Shown: positions 51,981 through 61,482, numbered from the stretch's first letter. The stretch is DNA of 64,000 nt from UBA965 sp040396955 (GCA_040396955.1 JBBAWX010000002.1:173512-237511), one strand, 5' to 3'. Program-made: numbers and translations. The notes: generated by a model from the letters alone, not told the origin.

Positions 51981-52727
51981 TTATTCGATCAACGTGCTTT
52001 GCTCAATGTCGACCATGCGAGCATAGAGAATGTGCTCGTTGACCTCGAGATTGTTGATGACGCTCAGGCAGCGAATGATGCCCTGACTGACCAACTCGTG
52101 CTTGGCTTCGCCATATTCGACCTCGAGGATGACGTTGTCGGCACGGGCATCGTTGGAAACGCTGTGGGGATCTTGCCACGTACCGGCTGCATTCAGCTCG
52201 GTGGCCGCCTGCATGAAATCAAGGGCACTCGCTTTGAGCCGTGGCAAGGCAAATGTGAGCAATTTGCGTTGGGTACGCCCTAATTGTGTGTTGGTGGTCG
52301 TATCGCCAAACAACAGCCCGAAGAGCATGTCTTTGGCGTGGGTCAACAACTCGTCGCCACTTGGTGTGCGCTGTGGTGGCACAATCATGCTCGTGCCTTT
52401 GGCCGGCGCATCGGCCTGGAGAAAGCCGTGGGCCATCAAGTAGGGACGGTCCATGGCGTGGTGGTGTTGTAAAAAATTCACCACGGTTGCCGGGGTAATA
52501 GCCAATTCCCGCACGCGTGCGGTACGCGCGGTGCGCGCACGGGCCTTGAGCGCATGCAGGTGCTGCCGATCCATTTCGTGCAGGCTGTGTGCATCAAGTG
52601 CCAAGCGAATAATCTGGTCGATGAGCCATTCTTTGTCTTGGGTGACCAAAAACTCGCGCAGTTGATCTTCGAACTGCGGGACGAGATTTTTGTTGATTTG
52701 CCGAATGACGGCTTCGATGGTGGGCAC
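51981..52727 (-). CDS. Uncharacterised protein, 248 aa
   Basis: Not recognised. It starts at a GTG at 52727 (AAGGAA 9 nt upstream), 21 bp after the PhzF-like gene. The N-terminal helices contain IRQINKNLVPQFEDQLREFLVTQDKEWLIDQIIRLALDAHSLHE. A central Lys/Arg-rich helix (ALKARARTARTARVRELAI) follows. The C-terminal part (ARADNVILEVEYGEAKHELVSQGIIRCLSVINNLEVNEHILYARM) looks like an alpha/beta unit. No signal peptide, no membrane helices, no obvious catalytic motif. Confidence 0.75.
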   Translation of the reverse strand: MPTIEAVIRQINKNLVPQFEDQLREFLVTQDKEWLIDQIIRLALDAHSLHEMDRQHLHALKARARTARTARVRELAITPATVVNFLQHHHAMDRPYLMAHGFLQADAPAKGTSMIVPPQRTPSGDELLTHAKDMLFGLLFGDTTTNTQLGRTQRKLLTFALPRLKASALDFMQAATELNAAGTWQDPHSVSNDARADNVILEVEYGEAKHELVSQGIIRCLSVINNLEVNEHILYARMVDIEQSTLIE

Positions 52728-52748
52728 AGTGGCACGTTCCTTGTGTGT

Positions 52749-53540
52749 TTAGGAGAAGAGTTCACCCTTGAGCACGGTCACTGCTTGGCCGCTGAGGAGC
52801 ACGCGATCACCGGCGAGGGTGGTTTTGACGAACCCGCTCCGCGCCGAGCACTGCAACCCAATCATCTCGGTTTTGTGGAGCACGGCGCCCCAGTACGGCG
52901 CAAGTCCACAATGGGCGGAGCCGGTGACGGGGTCTTCGGGGACGCCGGCGTTGGGGCCAAAGAAGCGTGACACGAAATCGACGCCGGCTTGGTCTCCGGG
53001 TGCGGTGACGATGATCCCACGGGCATCGATGGTAGCCAGTAGGGTCATATCGGGGGTGAGTGTGCGCACGGTGGCGGCATCGTCGAGCAGGGCAATTACG
53101 TCCATGCGATTCCGCCCCACCCAGCGCGGTGTGACACCGAGGGCCTGGGTGAGCGCCGAGATGGGAGCAACTTCGTGGGGAGCCTCGTTGGGGAAGTTGA
53201 GCGTAATCCAGCCGTCGTGGTAGTCGGCAGTGAGTAAGCCACTGCGGGTATGGAAACGCAACGTGCTACGGGGGTCGGCGTAGCCGTGTTGCCAGAGCAC
53301 GTGGGCACTGGCCAGGGTGGCATGGCCACACAAATCGACCTCGACAGTGGGAGTAAACCAACGTAGGCTCCAGCCGTCGGTCAGGGGCCACACAAACGCC
53401 GTCTCGGAGAGGTTCATCTCGCGGGCCACGGTCTGCATCCAGGCTTCGTCGGCGGGGCCGGTGAGCGGGCAAACAGCGGCCGGATTGCCGGCAAATGGAC
53501 GACTCGTGAAGGCATCGGCGGTGTAGATGGTAGTTGGCAT
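52749..53540 (-). CDS. PhzF-family isomerase/epimerase-like protein, 263 aa
   Basis: Diaminopimelate-epimerase fold as in PhzF. IYTADAFTSRPFAGNPAAVCPL (about 4-25) holds the typical FxGNPAAV motif, then MNLSETAFVWP with the catalytic Glu and LRWFTPTVEVDLCGHATLA. A C-terminal block has VDFVSRFFGPNAGVPEDPVTGSAHCGLAPYW. All are family signatures. The reaction is unknown; PhzF homologues are common and seldom make phenazines. ATG at 53540 is chosen over the GTG at 53555. Confidence 0.9.
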   Translation of the reverse strand: MPTTIYTADAFTSRPFAGNPAAVCPLTGPADEAWMQTVAREMNLSETAFVWPLTDGWSLRWFTPTVEVDLCGHATLASAHVLWQHGYADPRSTLRFHTRSGLLTADYHDGWITLNFPNEAPHEVAPISALTQALGVTPRWVGRNRMDVIALLDDAATVRTLTPDMTLLATIDARGIIVTAPGDQAGVDFVSRFFGPNAGVPEDPVTGSAHCGLAPYWGAVLHKTEMIGLQCSARSGFVKTTLAGDRVLLSGQAVTVLKGELFS

Positions 53541-53624
53541 TGGGGTGTACTCCACGGCAGTAACTGCTGTTTTCTATTCTAGCAATATTGTATGATAGGA
53601 ACAGGATGAGATGAGGAGACGACT

Positions 53625-54017
53625 ATGAAACTCAGTGGTGTGCATCACGTGGCCATTGTAACGGCCAATTTTGTGGAGATGAAGCAGTTTTATACCGAAG
53701 TGCTGGGTCTTGAGGTGGTGGGGAAGTTTGCTGGGCGCGATATTATTTTCTTGCAGACGGGCCCCATCACCATCGAATTGGTGAGCCGTGACACGCACGT
53801 GGCGGGCACGAGTGGCGGTTGGGACCATTTCGCCTTCGAGGTCGACGACATCGACGCGGTGGCGGCTGAACTCAAGGCCAAAGGGGTGGTGTTCCACATC
53901 GAGCCTTTCAATTTCCCCGATCCAGCGGCCGTGCGCATTGGCTTTTTCAAAGACCCCGACGGGAACAACCTCGAGTTGGTACAACCGCTAGGGAGCCGTT
54001 ATCCGCAGGGGGCGTAG
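53625..54017 (+). CDS. VOC/glyoxalase-family protein, 130 aa
   Basis: Two beta-alpha-beta-beta-beta units of the vicinal-oxygen-chelate fold. GVHHVAIVTANFVEMKQFYTEVLGLEV and GGWDHFAFEVDDIDAVAAELKAKGV give two metal-ligand His, and later FFKDPDGNNLELVQ gives a Glu. Likely glyoxalase I or a dioxygenase-like enzyme. Begins a plus-strand run (VOC, DUF1801, folD) with 3-12 bp gaps, opposite to the PhzF operon. Confidence 0.87.
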   Translation: MKLSGVHHVAIVTANFVEMKQFYTEVLGLEVVGKFAGRDIIFLQTGPITIELVSRDTHVAGTSGGWDHFAFEVDDIDAVAAELKAKGVVFHIEPFNFPDPAAVRIGFFKDPDGNNLELVQPLGSRYPQGA

Positions 54018-54020
54018 TGT

Positions 54021-54383
54021 ATGTTGCCCACCGTGACCACCGTCGATGAGCATATTGCCCTACACCCACCGGCCACCCAGCGCTGGTTGCAGGGGATTCG
54101 CGAGCGCTTCGCACGCATGGTGCCCGATGCCACTGAGTGCATCAATTATGGCATCCCCACGCTCAAATACCGCAAACGGAACCTGATTCACTATGCCGGT
54201 TATCCCAAGCATATCGGGATTTACCCGGGTGCACAGGTGGTGGCCGAGCTCGCCGATGAACTGCGGGCGTTTCGTTGTGCCAAGGGCACGGTACAGTTGC
54301 CCCTCACGGAGCCGTTTGCGTACGAGGTCGCCGAGCGCTTGTTGCAACGTCGTCTTGAGATTTTGGGGCAGACGGGCAAATAA
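54021..54383 (+). CDS. DUF1801-family protein, 120 aa
   Basis: Small YdhG/iron-chaperone-like alpha/beta protein. TVDEHIALHPPATQRWLQGIRERFARMVPDATECINYGIPTLKYRKRNLIHYAGYPKHIGIYPG matches the DUF1801 fold well, with the typical IxYGxPxL. Function unknown; some homologues are called iron chaperones without solid evidence. It starts 4 bp after the VOC stop. Confidence 0.85.
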   Translation: MLPTVTTVDEHIALHPPATQRWLQGIRERFARMVPDATECINYGIPTLKYRKRNLIHYAGYPKHIGIYPGAQVVAELADELRAFRCAKGTVQLPLTEPFAYEVAERLLQRRLEILGQTGK

Positions 54384-54395
54384 AAGGACGACCTC

Positions 54396-55226
54396 ATGGC
54401 ACTCATTTTGGATGGAAAAGCGGCTGCTACTGCCGCCAAAGCTGAGCTAAAAACGCGCATTGCCGCCATGGCCCAGGTGCCACTGGTGGCGGTGGTGCAG
54501 GTGGCGGGCGACCCGGCGGCCGACCGCTATGTGAAGGCGATTGGGCGCACCTGCACGGAGGTGGGCGCGGGCTATGCCCTGCATCACCTACCAGCCGATG
54601 TCGACCAGGCCACGATTGAAGCACTGGTGCGGCGGTTGAGTGCCGATGTGGGCGTGCAGGGGATTATCATCCAGATGCCGCTGCCGGCGCATCTCAACAG
54701 CGCCGCCGTGATCGCCTGCCTCGCCCCCCACAAAGACATCGACGGTGTGCATCCGCACAACGCCGGGGTGCTCGCCAATGGGGGCAGCGGCTTGGTGCCG
54801 GCCACGCCGGCAGGCGGCATGGCATTGTTGTGCCATTATGGCGTGGAGGTGCGCGGCAAACGGGCGGTGGTGATTGGCCGCAGTGCGGTGGTGGGGCGCC
54901 CGATGGCGTGGCTTTTGCTCCAGGCCGACGCCACCGTGACGATTGCACATTCACGCACGGCCGATTTGGCGGCGGTGGTGCGCGCGGCCGATATTGTGGT
55001 GGCGGCGATTGGTCGTCCGCGCATGATTACGGCCGATATGATCAAGCCTGGGGCGGTGGTGGTCGACTTTGGCATCAATGTGGACGCCGAGGGAACGTTG
55101 TGTGGTGATGTAGATTTTGCGGGGGTGGTCGAGGTGGCTGGGGCGATTACGCCCGTGCCGGGCGGCACGGGGCCGATGACCAACGTGCAGCTGATGGAAA
55201 ACCTGCTGCTGGCCTGTCGGGGGTAA
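54396..55226 (+). CDS. folD: FolD-family methylenetetrahydrofolate dehydrogenase/cyclohydrolase with altered catalytic Lys
   Basis: Interconverts 5,10-methylene- and 10-formyl-THF in one-carbon metabolism, feeding purine and Met synthesis. 276 residues. The order of motifs is normal: GDPAADRYVKAIG, IIIQMPLPAHLN (Gln), HKDIDGVHP (Asp), and the Rossmann block VVIGRSAVVGRPMAWLLLQADATVTIAHSRT. The catalytic Lys four residues after the conserved Tyr (YVxxK) is Ile49 here, with Lys at 47. The PCTP loop reads PATP. Cyclohydrolase activity may be altered. Last gene of its run, ending at a REP-like hairpin. Confidence 0.88.
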   Translation: MALILDGKAAATAAKAELKTRIAAMAQVPLVAVVQVAGDPAADRYVKAIGRTCTEVGAGYALHHLPADVDQATIEALVRRLSADVGVQGIIIQMPLPAHLNSAAVIACLAPHKDIDGVHPHNAGVLANGGSGLVPATPAGGMALLCHYGVEVRGKRAVVIGRSAVVGRPMAWLLLQADATVTIAHSRTADLAAVVRAADIVVAAIGRPRMITADMIKPGAVVVDFGINVDAEGTLCGDVDFAGVVEVAGAITPVPGGTGPMTNVQLMENLLLACRG

Positions 55227-55237
55227 CTTGCGGGGGC

Positions 55238-55273
55238 GATACCAGAGATGCATGGCCATGCGTCGCTGGTATC
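55238..55273. repeat. REP-like 36-bp palindrome, copy 2, also folD/eno terminator candidate
   Basis: 33 of 36 bases are identical to the copy at 29766-29801 beside the RAYT gene (GATACCAGAG... to ...CTGGTATC). GGGGC and GCCCC extend the stem on both sides (55233-55278). It sits between the convergent folD and eno stops, where it can act as a bidirectional hairpin. Confidence 0.75.
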
Positions 55274-55291
55274 GCCCCGTTTTGGTGCCGT

Positions 55292-56578
<1,287 letters not shown>

Positions 56579-57144
56579 GGTTACATCTCCTCTGAATGAT
56601 ATACAACTGCATTGGGATGCAGGAATCCGCACACAAAAAAAGATACCAGCCCACGGCATGACGGCCTTGTCTGCTACCACGCATATCATAGCCGAGGATG
56701 GGGATTTGGGCAAGTGAATTGAGAATTCATAATTGATCATTTTCAATTCATTATTGTAGAGGGGTGGTGTCGATGTATTTGGTGATTGCCGCTTCGATGT
56801 GCTGGGCCGTGGTACCAGACGCACAGTAGGAGTGTGATTTGGGCGGAGTGCATTGGCTGCGATGAAACAAATATGCACGTGCAGGTGGCAACGTTGTCGA
56901 ATCCTAGACACCCGAGAGGAGGAATGGCATCTTTGCACAGTACGACGGCACTGTCTGCTCTAACGCATAGTACAGCCGTAAATGATGTGGGTTTTTGTGT
57001 GTGAAATTGTGTTGTACAATGCCACGTACGCAGCCAAGGGTATGTGTTTTTACTTGTTTGAGGTATTCGTTTCTACCATGAACGTACATGTCCACTGAGC
57101 TGTGTGTGAGATGGGTCCTCTTTTTTGATGACAGGAGCGCGCAC
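56579..57144. promoter_or_regulatory. Intergenic region between eno and csp1, with csp leader
   Basis: No gene in these 566 bp. It holds the eno promoter (minus) and a csp promoter (plus) with TACAAT at 57015-57020, giving a leader of about 118 nt. A recurring motif (TGTCTGCT...ACGCATAT...GCCG) occurs near 56668 and 56952 and again near 57647. An AT-rich dyad (TGAATTGA and TCAATTCA) lies at 56715-56750. Confidence 0.55.
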
Positions 57145-57348
57145 ATGGCCGGTGGCGTGGTAAAGTCGTACAACGACAGCAAGGGGTTTGGCTTCATCAC
57201 ACCCGATGAAGGCGGTGAAGATGTGTTCGCCCATTTTAGTGAAATCCAAGGCGGCGGCTTTAAGACGCTCAAAGTAGGCCAGCGCGTGCAATTCGAAATC
57301 AAGCGTGGCCCCAAGGGCAAGCAAGCATCACACATTACGTCGTTGTAG
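57145..57348 (+). CDS. Cold-shock protein 1 (CspA family, variant RNP region), 67 aa
   Basis: Small single-stranded nucleic-acid chaperone of the cold-shock family. RNP1 KGFGFI and RNP2 VFAHF are intact. The conserved Trp-Phe before RNP1 (VKWFND) reads VKSYND, so one aromatic of the binding face is lost. ACAGGAG lies 8 nt before the ATG. It is the most divergent of the three copies and lies 0.69 kb before csp2. A GC hairpin at 57397-57428 follows. Confidence 0.9.
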   Translation: MAGGVVKSYNDSKGFGFITPDEGGEDVFAHFSEIQGGGFKTLKVGQRVQFEIKRGPKGKQASHITSL

Positions 57349-57831
57349 TTGAGTCGGTGCGGTACCAGGGCCGGATGGATGGGAAATCAGCGATACACAC
57401 CCCCTATTCCACATGGAATGGGGGGTGTTGCATGCTGGATCATCACGCATACACGATGTACCGGCGGAACGATGCGTGCCGGAGCGATCATGGCGATGAG
57501 GTGGGTGATTTTGTACGCATTATTGGTTTCAACGTGGCGGGGTGCTTCGGCTCTGATGAAACAAATACGTACGAGAATGGTGGCAATTTCTTTGGAATGA
57601 TAGACACCTAAGTGGGGACATGGCATCTGTTCACGGTGTGAGGTGTTGTCTGCTCTGACGCATATCAAAGCCGAGAATGAAATAGAACTGGTATGTGTGA
57701 CATTGTGTGGTACAATAACATTAAGCAGTCAACGTGTATTGTTTTTTTCACTTGATCATGGATATTTCTACATCACGTATTAAAATTCATACGGAGCTGC
57801 TCTTGGAATTTTTTTTGACAGGAGTGGGCAC
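57349..57831. promoter_or_regulatory. csp1-csp2 intergenic region with terminator hairpin and duplicated leader
   Basis: No gene in these 483 bp. The hairpin 57397-57428 (ACACCCCCTATTCC with GGAATGGGGGGTGT) closes csp1. From about 57540 the sequence repeats the region upstream of csp1: GATGAAACAAATA, ATGGCATCT, TGTCTGCTCT, and TACAAT at 57711-57716 as -10. An AGCAGTCAA...GTATTG block and ACAGGAG come before csp2. The leader is about 109 nt. Confidence 0.6.
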
Positions 57832-58035
57832 ATGGCAACTGGTATTGTAAAGTGGTTCAACGACAGCAAGGGGTTTGGTTGGATAACCCCTGATGATGGT
57901 GGCGAGGATTTGTTTGCACATTTCAGCGCTATCAACATGAATGGTTTTAAAACGTTGAAAGAGGGTCAGCGCGTACAATTCGAAGTGACACAAGGCCCTA
58001 AGGGCAAGCAGGCTTCGAATATTCAATCGTCATAA
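57832..58035 (+). CDS. Cold-shock protein 2 (CspA family), 67 aa
   Basis: Canonical cold-shock domain: VKWFNDSKGFGWI (RNP1 region, with Trp where Phe is common) and LFAHF (RNP2). Residues 17-50 are nearly identical to csp3 (ITPDDGGEDLFAHFSAINMN). ACAGGAG 8 nt upstream, long leader. The paralogy with csp3 and the leader homology with csp1 suggest tandem duplication. Closed by an 18-bp hairpin at 58097-58136. Confidence 0.93.
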   Translation: MATGIVKWFNDSKGFGWITPDDGGEDLFAHFSAINMNGFKTLKEGQRVQFEVTQGPKGKQASNIQSS

Positions 58036-58554
58036 CCATTCGATGCGCAGTCCTTTACCGTAGTACGGTCTGGTAGACTGCGTATCAAATCCACTCCACG
58101 ACGGGTGTTTGTCGAAAACGACAAACACCCGTCGTGATTTGGTTGTGCTGACGCATGTGTTATCGCCTTGGCGTGTCGCGATAGTGGGTGGCAGTGACCG
58201 TTCAACACTATGGATGGATTGAACATCACGGCGGAGCAACACGGCAACGAAATCACGTGCTTTTGAAACGTAAACATAAAAGACGTCATTGATTGCTTGT
58301 TGACGTTTCAGCACAGCTTTGCCATGATGCGAGTGATTAGTCCGCATGGACATGCGCCACCATGTTTTGGGCAGGGCGTCGAGCAGATTGGCGACGGGCT
58401 CGGATGTCCACTGTCGCCACACTTCGTCGAGGTTTTCGTCGAGAGCCATGGATGTGCGGCCTTGCCAGAACGACCACCCCCCATCCACTTGCTGACCGTA
58501 AATGGTACAACCGCCGCCCTCGATGCCCATTTTGGCGATGATGATGTGTGACAT
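58030..58554 (-). pseudogene. Probable truncated hypothetical gene with intact N-terminal domain
   Basis: From ATG 58554 (AGGAG 7 nt upstream) about 66 residues form a well-behaved protein: MSHIIIAKMGIEGGGCTIYG, DGGWSFWQGRTSMALDENLDEVWRQWTSEPVANLLDALPKTWW. The frame continues to 58030 but loses its character (many His, Arg and Ser), and its end contains the csp2 terminator hairpin. A frameshift or truncation after about 58356 is likely. I recall related uncharacterised proteins of about 110-130 aa with the same N-terminus. Function unknown. Confidence 0.5.
58097..58136 (+). terminator. Hairpin terminator after csp2
   Basis: CACGACGGGTGTTTGTCG and CGACAAACACCCGTCGTG form a perfect 18-bp stem around AAAA. 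There is no long U-tract (ATTT follows). It falls within the 3' part of the minus-strand open frame 58030-58554, arguing that this part is not coding. Confidence 0.75.
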
Positions 58555-58584
58555 GTGGTGACTCCTATCTACATATGCGAGCAC

Positions 58585-59091
58585 TCACCCCTGCCACACA
58601 TACACATGATCGGGGTGCGTATAGCCCTCAAACATGACCTCGGCCGCATAGTGCATGCCCAGCTTGTGGGCCACGCGCACCGAGGCCGTGTTGCCGGGGT
58701 CGATCATGGCGATGAGGCGCGTGATGCCCAGGGTGGTGGTGGCGGCCTCGCGCACGGCGCGGGCGGCCTCGGTGGCATAGCCGTGCCCCCAGGCCGAGCG
58801 GACGAGGCGGTAGCCGATTTCGACCTCGGGGCGGCCGTTGATGTCGTCGAAGTGGAACAAACCGCAGTAGCCGATGAGCGTGTCTGTGGCCGTAAGCACG
58901 ACGGCGTACGGGCCATACCCCCATTGCTGATAGTGCGTCAGGGCGCGGTCGATCCACTGCCCGACGTACTCGCGCGATTGCACGCCGTCGCCGTAGCGCA
59001 TCACTTCGGCATCGCCGAAAAGTACACACAGGGCGTCGGTATCGTCATGTTGCAGGGGGCGGATGCTGAGGCGGGAGGTGGTGATTATCAT
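58585..59091 (-). CDS. GNAT N-acetyltransferase, RimJ/RimL type, 168 aa
   Basis: TTSRLSIRPLQHDDTDALCVLFGDAEVMRY opening. The acetyl-CoA loop is EIGYRLVRSAWGHGYATEAARAV (about 95-117), followed by NTASVRVAHKLGMHY. ATG 59091 starts the domain; no SD is seen. Sits between the truncated hypothetical gene and csp3. Substrate unknown. Confidence 0.87.
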   Translation of the reverse strand: MIITTSRLSIRPLQHDDTDALCVLFGDAEVMRYGDGVQSREYVGQWIDRALTHYQQWGYGPYAVVLTATDTLIGYCGLFHFDDINGRPEVEIGYRLVRSAWGHGYATEAARAVREAATTTLGITRLIAMIDPGNTASVRVAHKLGMHYAAEVMFEGYTHPDHVYVWQG

Positions 59092-59235
59092 GAGGGGATT
59101 GTAGCATGATGCCGCGTGATTTTCTCGTCGCGTATGGAAACCCTCTGACATGTGCTATTATGAGTATGACGACTGATTTGCCATGATACGCTTCATGGTC
59201 GGTGTTGTAGTTGGTTGTTTGTAAAGGAGTTTCTC

Positions 59236-59445
59236 ATGGCCACAGGCACAGTGAAATGGTTCAATGACAGCAAGGGGTTTGGATTCATTACCCCCGATGA
59301 TGGCGGCGAAGATCTTTTTGCGCATTTCAGCGCCATCAACATGAATGGCTTTAAAACGTTGAAAGAGGGTCAGCGCGTTTCGTACGAAGTCACTCAGGGT
59401 CCTAAGGGCAAGCAGGCCTCCAACATTCAGTATACGGCCGACTGA
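59236..59445 (+). CDS. Cold-shock protein 3 (CspA family), 69 aa
   Basis: Canonical csp with VKWFNDSKGFGFI and LFAHF. It matches csp2 over about 45 residues, with a slightly longer tail (IQYTAD). AAAGGAG lies 7 nt before the ATG at 59236. The promoter has TATTAT at 59156-59161, giving a leader of about 68 nt, shorter than for csp1 and csp2. A terminator follows at 59489-59530. Confidence 0.93.
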   Translation: MATGTVKWFNDSKGFGFITPDDGGEDLFAHFSAINMNGFKTLKEGQRVSYEVTQGPKGKQASNIQYTAD

Positions 59446-59488
59446 CGCTGGTCGGCAGTAACGTTGTGCCCCTTTCCGATGTAACGCG

Positions 59489-59530
59489 CTTCCCCGATGC
59501 CCTTGAGTGGTGTCGGGGAGGTGGTTTTTT
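59489..59530 (+). terminator. Rho-independent terminator after csp3
   Basis: The stem CTTCCCCGATGCC pairs with GGTGTCGGGGAGG, followed by GGTTTTTT. It is the clearest intrinsic terminator of the csp region. Confidence 0.8.
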
Positions 59531-59708
59531 AGTGCAGAAGCATGTGTGCGTCGCTGTTGCATACGTGCCATAATACACATACACTGACAACATCACGTTT
59601 TATTGTAAAAAACATTGACGTTGAGTAAGAAATCACGTAGACTGCTTGTAAAGAATGCCAGCTCAGGAGCGCGTGTTTCGGAGCCGCAACGTACCCCGGG
59701 AGGCATGC

Positions 59709-60008
59709 ATGAGTGATGCAACAACCAAAAAATGCCCGGCTTGTGCCGAATTGATTTTGGCGGAGGCCAAAAAATGCAAGCACTGCGGGGAAATTATCGA
59801 CCCACAGATGCGCGACATCGAGCAACTGAAAGCGCAAATCAAACAATCCGGTCCCGTCTACATGAATGCCGCTAATGGCGGAGCGGGTGGCGGATTGCGC
59901 TATTTCAACCATGGCATTCATATTGCAATGACGCTGTTCACCGCCGGGTTGTGGTTGATCGTGTACATTCCCCTGTACATCTTCCGTGACAAGAATCGTT
60001 ACGTGTAA
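59709..60008 (+). CDS. Zinc-ribbon membrane protein, 99 aa
   Basis: The N-terminal zinc ribbon has two CxxC pairs (KCPACAELI and KCKHCGEII). A predicted helix (DIEQLKAQIKQ) and a Gly-rich hinge follow. One C-terminal membrane helix (IHIAMTLFTAGLWLIVYIPLYIF, about 68-90) completes it. GGGAGG lies 6 nt before ATG 59709. No known partner nearby; the overall layout resembles uncharacterised zinc_ribbon_2-TM proteins. After its stop, 265 bp without a gene precede the dioxygenase gene. Confidence 0.82.
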   Translation: MSDATTKKCPACAELILAEAKKCKHCGEIIDPQMRDIEQLKAQIKQSGPVYMNAANGGAGGGLRYFNHGIHIAMTLFTAGLWLIVYIPLYIFRDKNRYV

Positions 60009-60273
60009 TACCTGACGAGATGAGTCTTAGTTTCGTCAGAAAGTCAGTATCGCAGGCTGCGTCAGCTGTATGACAACAGTGACGAGTTTGGTCGCACGAC
60101 GAAAGTGCTGATCGGCTCGCGATACGGATGCGCCGTATCCGACCTGTGTTACAATCGGGGCACAGGTTGATTCGTAGATGAAACAACATGGGTGGGCACG
60201 CCCGGTCTGTGATATGTCGTCGCAACCTTTGTGCTCATCGTATGCACTGGTGCATCTTTGCTGTGGAGGGATT

Positions 60274-61140
60274 ATGCTGACCCAGGCTCAAGTTGATTTC
60301 TTTCGTGAGCACGGCTATTTGTTGGTCGAGGGAATGTTTTCGGCCGAGGAGGCAGCCGCATTTCGTGCTGAGGCACATGCCGTCATCGAACGTCTGCAAC
60401 GCGGTGGTGAGGTCGATGCTACCTGGGCGAGTGCCCGTGAGGTGAGTATGGCCAAGACGTCGCTCTTGCACTGCCACAACGTGCAATTCCATTCGGCGCA
60501 GTTGTGTGGCCTAATGCTCGACGATCGTTTGACCAGTGCCGCTGCGCAAATCATCGGCTCGCCCAACGTGCAACTCCACCACAACAAACTCTTCATCAAG
60601 CCGCCCGAAAAGGGCTCACCCTTCCCCATGCACCAGGATCAGCCCTTTTTCCCACATGACAACGACAGCATGATTGCGGCGGTGGTGCATTTTGATAACG
60701 CACCGCTCGAAAAAGGCTGTATTCGTGTGGTCGATGGTAGTCACAAAAACGGCCCCATCCCGCATGTGCCCGAGGGTGGTTGGCATCTGCCGTTTGATCA
60801 GTACCCGCTGGAGTCGTCGGTGGCCTGCCCGGCCAAAGCCGGCGATGTGCTCTTTTTTAGCTACCTGACCGTGCACGGCTCAGGGGTCAACACCAGCGCT
60901 GAGGCGCGTACCACGTTGCTCATCCAGATGCGCGACCCCGAAGATCCACCCACGATTGTGACGCACCTGTCACGTGGCCAGGGTATGATGCTCCGGGGCG
61001 TCGACCCGACGGCGTCGGCCGGCTCAAATGTGGAGTGGAGCCTGTCGACACCCAAGCCACAGAGCGCCATGGGCGGCATGGGCATGGGCGACCCGATGAT
61101 GGGTGGGCCCATGATGGGTGGCGACAAAAAGGGGATGTGA
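60274..61140 (+). CDS. Phytanoyl-CoA-dioxygenase-family protein with Met/Gly-rich tail, 288 aa
   Basis: Fe(II)/2-oxoglutarate dioxygenase fold (PhyH). The iron-ligand HxD is in FPMHQDQPFF (about residues 113-115), the distal His in SYLTVHGSGVN (about 202), and an Arg follows in the VHGSGVNTSAEARTTLLI region for 2-OG binding. The substrate may be a lipid, an amino acid or a natural product. GGAGGG before ATG 60274. The last ~22 residues (GMGMGDPMMGGPMMGG and KKGM) are an unusual Met/Gly-rich tail, not part of the fold. Confidence 0.87.
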   Translation: MLTQAQVDFFREHGYLLVEGMFSAEEAAAFRAEAHAVIERLQRGGEVDATWASAREVSMAKTSLLHCHNVQFHSAQLCGLMLDDRLTSAAAQIIGSPNVQLHHNKLFIKPPEKGSPFPMHQDQPFFPHDNDSMIAAVVHFDNAPLEKGCIRVVDGSHKNGPIPHVPEGGWHLPFDQYPLESSVACPAKAGDVLFFSYLTVHGSGVNTSAEARTTLLIQMRDPEDPPTIVTHLSRGQGMMLRGVDPTASAGSNVEWSLSTPKPQSAMGGMGMGDPMMGGPMMGGDKKGM

Positions 61141-61482
61141 GTCGCAACATAGACAACATAGAATAGGAAGGAGCAGTGGCGTTCTACGTCGCTGCTTCTT
61201 TGTGGTAATCAGCAACTTTGGTGGCGACGACGTTAGTTGCACCCTGGGCGGCAAGCACAGTGCCGGCGTGTGACGTCGCTGCTTCGTGTGACATCACCAC
61301 AGGTCGCCATGAGCATGCTGATGCATATCTGCAATGCGCCGGTGTGAGCAGGTATTTTTTCGGGAGCCCTTTTTGTAGAAAAACCGCCAAAATTACTACA
61401 GAGTGTACACATCGTCATCATACTCGGGTGTTTGGTGGATGTGCCGCCCGTCATGACGATTATGCTACTGATATGGGGAGGC
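61141..61482. other. Intergenic stretch without detectable gene
   Basis: 342 bp between the convergent dioxygenase and GH32 genes. A short plus-strand open frame (61218-61598) lies mostly opposite the GH32 gene and has no ribosome site. No clear hairpin terminator or repeat was found. Confidence 0.6.
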
